DNA of 64,000 nucleotides from Dictyophora rubrovolvata. Taxonomy: Eukaryota; Basidiomycota; Agaricomycetes; Phallales; Phallaceae. The stretch is taken from contig CP114117.1 of assembly GCA_029959195.1 (NCBI GenBank), positions 1,364,001 through 1,428,000 on the forward strand. Reading direction: 5' to 3'. The position numbers were made by a program, and so were the translations under genes. This document shows positions 57,348-64,000 of this stretch, one piece after another. The notes under the pieces are model-generated. The model worked only from the letters and a program-made list of their open reading frames with translations. It made no database searches and had not been told where the DNA came from. How positions within the stretch are numbered: the first letter of the stretch is position 1; each line of letters opens with the position of its first letter.

Positions 57348-57760
57348 AACCAACTTCGCTAATACGCAGCGTGTACGGTTCGTTTACTATTATAAATACT
57401 TGTTTGATTTCGATATATGTACCTTTTTGGGCCAAATTTGCAGTCTTGCCTGTTGATTAGATTTGTATCAATGAATACTTTCTCTTCCTTTGTTACTGAA
57501 ACGTTCTGTGTGTGTAATGTTTCTCGTTTTCTGATCTTTTTCACGCCTCTAAAGCGTATGAAACTGAATTTACCCCCTCTCAATTGTTTTCTTTTTCGTT
57601 CTAATCCAGCTACCTCAGCTCTTTTTGCATTCTTGATAATGATGTATTTTACTATAACATGATGTTGGCAGAGTAACGACAATGTCCAATTAATGTATAA
57701 TGTCATAAAAGAGGCTCGTATTTGGTACAAAGTTCAAATCGTCATATCAACATAATCATC
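57348..57760. other. Convergent 3' spacer
   Basis: This 413-bp gap between two converging genes is T-rich on the plus strand and contains a frame of 81 codons from about 57417 that looks accidental. No repeats or RNA genes were noticed. Confidence 0.4.
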
Positions 57761-59378
57761 CTAGTTACGGATGAAATCGTAGACATGCTGTAAAATCTCA
57801 TCGGATCCTTTGACAAGAACTGAGTTCATGACAACTTGGAGTCGACTACGTTCATGGACTGAATCGGGTAGAAGATCGTCTTCGTCCAATTCACCCTGTA
57901 ATACGCCAGGTCCGCGCCACGTACAGCGCATATTAGTACCGAATATAACTTGTTCAAGATGGCCCGTAGTGCCATCACGGACTTCAATCGAATTGGATTT
58001 GAATAGCACAAAGTACGGGGAGACCGCGGCGACCGTATGTACGGTACCGTGCCAATCAATTACGCTTTCTTCTCCGGCAATTGGGACACCGTGCTCATCG
58101 ACGATAAGACCGAACGCTGGAAAGAGCCTCGTTACAAAGAATATAAACCGTCGGGCTGGTACATACTGTCATAGCACAGGATATGCTTATTCCGTTGCTT
58201 ACCGCGAAATAGGCCAAGAGCTCTCCTGGGCTTGTGTTGTTTGATAATTGATTTCAAGTATTCGCTTTTGATAGGTATACTACCGGTCGCGAGACTGTAA
58301 TCAGCTCCAGAGTCAGTTCATTTTTCGAGAGATATCTTCCAAGTACGCATACGTTTCTAGATCGAGAATCTCAAATGAGAGGGGACAGACGATGGCAATG
58401 GTGCGCCGTAAGAATATGACATCGGTGCATGCGGCAGGAATATAAAATTCCTGGGAATGAAATTGGAGGATTAATCACGCATGTAAAAAAAAAGAATGGC
58501 CAACCTTTTTAAGTATGAAATGATATAGCTTGCCAGGACCTAAGTCCGCTAGTGTAACGGGGTCAAGCCCGCCGGGAAGAGGTTGGCCGCGGACAGGTTC
58601 GAGAATTGAGAATGTGGTTTGGGCCTATTGGAAATGGAATCAATGAGGTATGCTTACTCCCAATAAAAAGAGAGAAGATTAACCAATTTTTTCCGCACGA
58701 GAATGACAATTAAAGACGTATCCCAAATACCGATGCGGAAAAAGTCTACTGGCTGATTGCCCGATAAAAGCTGTAGTACCCGCGGGTCTTGATTGTAGGG
58801 ATCTAAGGCGTTCAAGCATAGACAGTATAACTTCTACTGGTATCGAGAAGGTGAAAAAAAAAAGCAGAAAAACAAGCGGTTTGGACGACGCTCTTTACTT
58901 TATCTGCTAAAACCAGGAGCAACTGGTATTCTTCGATGACTACAAACCCGGTGGTGCCCTTGAGATCAATGGCACGGTGAGTGACTGAAAATGTAGGTTA
59001 GGCATGGGAAGACGGGCCTGAACCAGGGAAGCAAAAACATACAATCGGGATCACGGGAATCTGCCACCCATATGCCTTCTGAACAGGCAATGGCCACGAA
59101 TGAACGACCGTTCTCCAAAGCTGAGAGGTTCAAATTGATTGACTTGCTGTCGATAGATACAATGTTATGATTATGAACGCACAAAATGGCAATGTCGAGG
59201 ATATGAATCCGGGTAGAGAGCCGTTGAGAACTTTGCCGGCCGACACACAAGCTCTGAGAGGGGTATCATTAACTCTTCTTATTGAAAATATCTTGATGTA
59301 TAAATTGTCATCGCGAATGAAATTAGTTTCATAGATGATATAACAGACATGTATATATACCTCACGAAAGCCACTCAT
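57761..59378 (-). CDS. CNH (citron homology) domain protein
   Basis: The product looks like a CNH beta-propeller of the type found at the end of Rho-GEFs (ROM2), citron kinase and, at the start, in VPS39/VPS3. Exons start at 59378 with the short MSGFRE, then RLSTRIHILDIAILCVHNHN, SFVAIACSEGIWVADSRDPD, THRAIDLKGTTGFVVIEEYQ followed by LLLVLADKVLYCLCLNALDP, GIWDTSLIVILVRKK, then TFSILEPVRGQPLPGGLDP, KEFYIPAACTDVIFLRRTIA, IVCPLSFEILDLE and VLFKSNSIEVRDGTTGHLEQ. The end is LQHVYDFIRN at 57761. About six introns of 50-65 nt occur. There is no DH, PH or kinase domain and no clathrin-repeat region, and the gene upstream is transcribed the other way, so this is a CNH-only protein of about 350-400 residues. 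The N-terminal exon is the least certain. Confidence 0.75.
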
Positions 59379-59713
59379 ACCGGCGAATCGTTTTCCAATG
59401 GATGGACTTTGGGAGTGAGTCCGGCCTTACCTCAGCAGCCGTGTGAAACTGGAGTCTCGGCGCTAATTGCCATCATTCTTCTTTGCGAGATATCCCGCGC
59501 ATAGGCCAGCTCATTCCTCCCTCTCCCATACCTTTACCTAGTAGTAGTAGTCCCTTCTTCTCTTTTTTTCTTTTCTCTTCGCCGTCGTCGCCGCTCCCCG
59601 CGTCGTCGTCGTCGTCGTTGTAGAAGAAATATCCCCCCTTTCGCTGGCGTACTACAGTCTGTTTGATTTTTCTTAATAACTAATCATTTTATTTTGTCTT
59701 TTATATCCATATC
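59379..59713. promoter_or_regulatory. Divergent promoter, pyrimidine- and GTC-rich
   Basis: The 335-bp gap between the CNH gene and JSN1 holds AGT repeats, a T/C tract (59550-59580) and a GTC trinucleotide run (59584-59625). Such C/T-rich leaders are usual for fungal 5' UTRs. No specific protein site is claimed. Confidence 0.45.
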
Positions 59714-62700
59714 ATGTCTCTTTCTGCAAATGACCAAGGTTCCTTTTCCAGGCCTTCTTCGGGAAAAACACCCCCACCAGCCCCTTCAGCTGCTTTTGCA
59801 AAACGGTAAGCTATTTCTTACTTTAACCTCATCGTCTCTCTCTTTTTCTGCCTTAATGATATTTACTTTCGTTGTCCCAGTGCAAGGGAACTACAATCGG
59901 AGCAGTCTTTAGCGGTCGGTCAGCCTGTTTCAGTTGCCCATTATCGTCCCCCTGCAATCCGCGCTCTTGCTCAAGGTGCATCCCCTGCATCCGAGACTCC
60001 TCCGAGCATTACCGTCAGTAGGGACAACGAACCTGCTCTTCCTCCCACCAACTATCCCGGCACTTTCAGGAGAGCAAGGGCCGGCACCTTGCCCTCTAAT
60101 GTCTCTCTCGCTGCTCAGCGCTTTGCCTCCACCTTGGATACCTCGGCGTCATCCGCTTACGACGCTGATTCCCTTTCTCAAGTCGGTTCGCCCGTAAACG
60201 CAGTCCCTGCAGCTCGCCCCAGTCTTCGTCATACAGCATCCTTGGCCACCGCTCAAGCAACCACGGCAACCTCCACCGCTCATAGTCGACTTCGATCGGG
60301 TTCGCTCACACTTCCAAGCCCAGCTACACCGAATTCGACAGCCAACCCCTTTGGTTCCTCTGTCTTCTCGCCTTCCTGGCTGACTAATCAATCCAATGCT
60401 TCCAATGTTCACATGTCTGATGAATTCAGATCCCATGTTGATTCGGGTTTGGGCGTCGACGATTTCGATGTCCACACGCTCGATTATCTCGGTCTTGACG
60501 ACATCCCTCGTCCTCCCCCCCCGGTTACTGTGTCCGAGTTGCGCAATCAAGCCCAAGCCGCCATCGCCGGCAGTCTCGCCAATCCCTCTCGTATTCGTGC
60601 GTACACCGTTTCTAATCCGTACCGCAACAGAACTCCAGGTTCCCTGCTACCTACAACACACTCCGAAGATCCCGATGCTCATGATCAGTATGATGTTCAG
60701 CAGACCCCTTTAGATTATGAGACTTCTCTCTCTCAGGGTACAAATCTTTTTTCTCAATCTTTGATGAATAAAGGTTTTAAACAAGCGTCTCACTTGGCTC
60801 CTCGTCCTCGCGCAGTGTCTGTTGCAAACCTGGATGATGCTGCCCGTAATACTCCTGTCCGTCGTGCCACGGTCGGTTATGAATCTAGTTATCTCGGCGA
60901 AGCTGTATCTTCCCCTACAACCCTATCGCCAGCTGTTAATATGCCATCCAATTCTCAGCCCACTCAGTCTCTTAAGCTTCAAGTAAATCGTACTCCGACC
61001 ACCCCGACGGTCCGATACCCTAATAATGAAAGGCAAGGCTCTATCTTTAGTCCCAGTGGTGCTACTCCAACAGGTCGAGAGGGGTCTCCCAAGACGGAGA
61101 ACGCCGGTCAAATTCAAACGCCTTCTCGGTCTTTATGGATCGGGAACTTGGACCCTACTATGACCAGTGAAACTCTCATTCACGTCTTCGCACCTTATGG
61201 TGCCATTGAAAGCCTGAGATTGCTCCCAGAAAAAGTTGGTTTTTTTATCTATATTCAAATTTTACCTTTTATTCAATACTTTCATTTCAGGAATGTGGAT
61301 TTGTCAACTTCGTTGATCAAGCTGACGCTGTTCGCGCGAAGGATGATGTACTTAATCGCCTTGGGGGTAATATTGGTATGCAAAACGGTCAGATGGTTCG
61401 CATCGGCTTTGGTAAAGCCGATAGTGCGCCTGTTGCTCCATCCAAAGGTATAATGTCGCCCGGTGGAATTGTCTCTCCTGCCAGTGCTCTGCCTCGTCCC
61501 TCTCCCAATCCTGGCTTGAACAGTCCGGGAGGAGGTATTGATGCCCAATTGCAATCCACTCCCACGAGAGCACTATGGATTGGCTCCATTCCGTCGACCA
61601 CTACCCCAGCGACTATTTTGAGTGTCTTCAGTCCTTTCGGTCCTATCGAGTCGGCTAGAGTCCTAACACACAAAAATTGCGGCTTTAGTATGTCTTTTTC
61701 TTTCTTGGCGGTTGTCTCGACTCAAATACATTTGCGTCAGTCAATTTTGAACGGCTGGATGACGCCGTTAGAGCGCGAAAGGCTCTCAATGGTCGAGATG
61801 TTCTTGGAAGTGATGTCGGAGCTATTCGTATTGGTTTTGCGAAGGTCCCGGTGAAGGGGTCTTCGGAAAGTTCCACTTCCACAGAAGAAACAACAGCAGT
61901 TAGTGCTCAAGGTGTCGGAGATCTCAGCGTCGGTGCTACGATACATGCACTTCGTAGTGTTAAAGGCGCTTCTACAATTCCAGCCGATCAACAGGTTCTT
62001 GGTGGCGCTGTGGAAAACTATCGTTCGAACTTGCTGTTGAGCATGATTGCCCGAGGTACTCACCACAGTATGCTGGCTGCCTCAGACTCTATCCCTAAAC
62101 ATGGCTGGACCGCATCCATTACCGAGCAACAGATGATAATGAAGGAGATTTCCAAAGGTGCTACTGACGCCGAAGCTGATATTCAGGCCCTTGCAGGTAA
62201 ACGTACCCTCCGTAAGCGCACATGAAGGTATAATAACTAACCCGTGTTCGCTTCAGAATTCCGGCAACCCTCCATGTACTATACTACCATTCCTGCTATT
62301 TTGGACAAGCAGCAAACGAGAAATTGGGATGCCGCCAAATTGAGGGACTTGCGTAAAAAATTGGATTCTAGTTCTATGACCGCCGAAGAAATTGATGAAA
62401 TTGCGAAAAACTATCTAGATGGTGAGCTTGTAGACCTGGCTTCAGATTGGCTGGGTAATACTGTGAGTATATACAACGTGTAATATTTTCATGTTCTCTA
62501 AATTTGCTTCCCAGGTTGTGCAAAAATTATTTGAAAAAGCTTCCGACGGGCCGAGATTGAGTATGTTGGAACGTATCGCCCCCCACCTTGCCTCAATTGG
62601 CATTCATAAAAACGGAACATGGGCTGCTCAAAAGGTTATTGATTGTGTTTCCACCCCCGAAGAAATTGCGGTGGTATCTCAACATCTTAGACCTTACACG

Positions 62701-64000
62701 CCCCCCTTATTGTTGGATCAATTCGGTAATTATGTTGTACAGTACGTTATTTATATGTCTTTACTTCATTCGCGTTTGTGAACCATGTCACTAGATGCTG
62801 CCTTCGTTTTGGAGCTCCCTTTAACGACTTTGTATTTGATGCTATGGTCGATCGACTTTGGGAAGTCGCTCAAGGAAGATTTGGAGCGAGAAGTATTAGG
62901 ACTTGTTTGGAAAGCCAGTCGGTCACTCTTAGCCAACAGGTAGGATACATCCGTTGTTTTTCATGTAGAAGAAGGAATCTGAAATTTTTCCATCAGCGCC
63001 GTCTTGCAACGGCCGTAATCTTAAATTCTATACCCCTGGCGACCAACCCAAATGGCGCATTATTATTGACTTGGTTGCTTGATAACTCCGGGTTTCCTTC
63101 ACGTTATAGACTCCTTGCTCCCCGGTTTACACCTCATCTTTCTCATCTATGCACCCACAAGTTGGCATCCCTTACTGTTCTGAGGATCATTAATCAGAAG
63201 GTAGAACCTGAGGCTTCTAAAGAGATTGTTCAGTCTCTCTTCCACTCTCCAAATGATCATGTGTTGACGGATGTTTTGGGCGATCAAGTCAATGGTGTGG
63301 CAGTTGTTCATAAAGTCCTTACGAGCGCTTCTCTTGATCCAGCTGATAAACCGGCATTCCTCGAGGCAACTAAACGCGTTCTCATCGAGCTTAAGGTCAT
63401 TGCTACACAAGCTTACCGTCGTCTCATAGAGGAAGTTGGTTTGCCCATTCCTAGCTTCCAGTCGCAATATTCTACCAATATTCCTCAACCGAAACAAAAA
63501 ACTATGAATAGTTCTGCTACGACGGTGTCTCCCACTTCGCCCTACAACCTCGCCCCTGGATTCAACACCGCCGATCCTTCCTTGGCATCGATGATGGCTG
63601 CTTTGCAGTTACAGAGCCCTGGTGGTGTGATGTCTCCCATGCTTCCTCAAGGCGGTCCACCACCATTGCAGATTAATCCCAACTATCAAGCCGGGAATAG
63701 AATGAGGTCGGCAGCGCCTTCATCGGGAGCGTTTTCACCTTCTAGTGACCCTTTCAATCCTTTTGCACTGCGTTCTCCTGAGTTTGCAGGAGCTACGCTT
63801 CCTGGCGCCCGGAATGCACAACGTCGAACGGCGGTTAGCCCTAGCGTACCTTTCAGTGCTCAGTCCCCTAGTCTCGCTCAAGCTGGTACTGCTTTAGGCA
63901 TGAATCAAGGACAATACAATTTAACTCAAGGATCACTTTCTCCACAAGTTTACAATTCCTACATGTTCCAGATGTTTGGAAGTCAAAATACTCCCAATGT
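59714..64000 (+). CDS. JSN1: JSN1/PUF1-type Pumilio RNA-binding protein with RRMs, 3'-truncated
   Basis: This is a PUF protein of the JSN1/PUF2 class, which binds mRNA 3' UTRs and links them to mitochondria or bud sites. The ATG at 59714 gives MSLSANDQGSFSRPSSGKTP; exon 1 ends at 59805 and exon 2 starts at 59881. Residues up to about 430 are disordered and Ser/Pro/Thr-rich. Two RRMs follow: SRSLWIGNLDPTMTSETLIH with FAPYGAIESLRLLPEKECGF, and TRALWIGSIPSTTTPATILS with ESARVLTHKNCGFVNF. The Pumilio repeats run from about 62250 (SDWLGNTVVQKLFEKASDGP, GTWAAQKVIDCVSTP, LLLDQFGNYVVQ, GARSIRTCLESQSVTLSQQ). The Pro/Ser/Gln-rich C-terminal part runs off the window. At least six short introns are present. 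The combination of RRM and PUF is diagnostic of this class. Confidence 0.92.

Noticed and set aside
57417-57662. An 81-codon Cys/Phe-rich frame in the spacer after the GDS1-type gene
   Set aside because: It lies in T-rich 3' flank, has no motif, and is read the opposite way to the neighbouring CNH gene.

Overview
This is a gene-dense stretch of a filamentous fungal nuclear genome, most likely a mushroom-forming basidiomycete (Agaricomycetes). The grounds are: nearly every gene is broken by several introns of about 50-65 nt; the fungal-specific elongation factor eEF3 is present; several predicted proteins (SRPK-like kinase, GDS1-type winged-helix protein, serine-rich cupredoxin, Gfo/Idh/MocA oxidoreductase) are of kinds typical of agaricomycetes; and intergenic gaps are often 80-300 bp. 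Exon structures below were built by hand, by joining GT-AG (and three GC-AG) introns so that conserved protein motifs read through.

Layout. 1-9.1 kb: 3' part of a nucleoside hydrolase, PP4 regulatory subunit 2, proteasome ATPase RPT3, pyrroline-5-carboxylate reductase (minus), ALG13, a soluble ABC ATPase (minus), ribosomal protein S21 (minus, short exons) and aprataxin. 9.3-22.3 kb: Gfo/Idh/MocA oxidoreductase (minus), a small coiled-coil protein (minus), an unrecognised basic/Ser-rich protein, the spindle-pole-body protein SFI1 (minus) and topoisomerase III (minus). 22.4-25.2 kb: a decayed SRPK-like kinase and a 1.2 kb empty stretch. 25.2-41.1 kb: NSA1 (minus), GID/RMD5, pirin (minus), a RAP1GDS1-like armadillo protein (minus), an OTU deubiquitinase, AP-1 beta-adaptin (minus), a NEPRO-like nucleolar protein, an O-methyltransferase and a GPI-type cupredoxin (minus). 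41.1-64 kb: an unassigned 1 kb, mitochondrial sulfide:quinone oxidoreductase, LEM/HEH inner-nuclear-membrane protein SRC1, ESCRT-I VPS23 (minus), eEF3, a haloacid-dehalogenase-type hydrolase (minus), a GDS1 winged-helix plus APSES-like transcription factor, a CNH-domain protein (minus) and the 5' part of a JSN1/PUF RNA-binding protein running off the right edge.

The genes are mainly housekeeping (proteasome, ribosome biogenesis, translation, trafficking, chromosome maintenance) and do not form a pathway cluster. No tRNA, rRNA, CRISPR array or intact transposon was recognised. The most interesting points are the decaying kinase with a nonsense codon and a lost splice acceptor, three GC-AG introns, a 15-nt frame-preserving micro-exon beside the FAD-site motif of the sulfide:quinone oxidoreductase, a two-DNA-binding-domain transcription factor, and a CNH-only protein.
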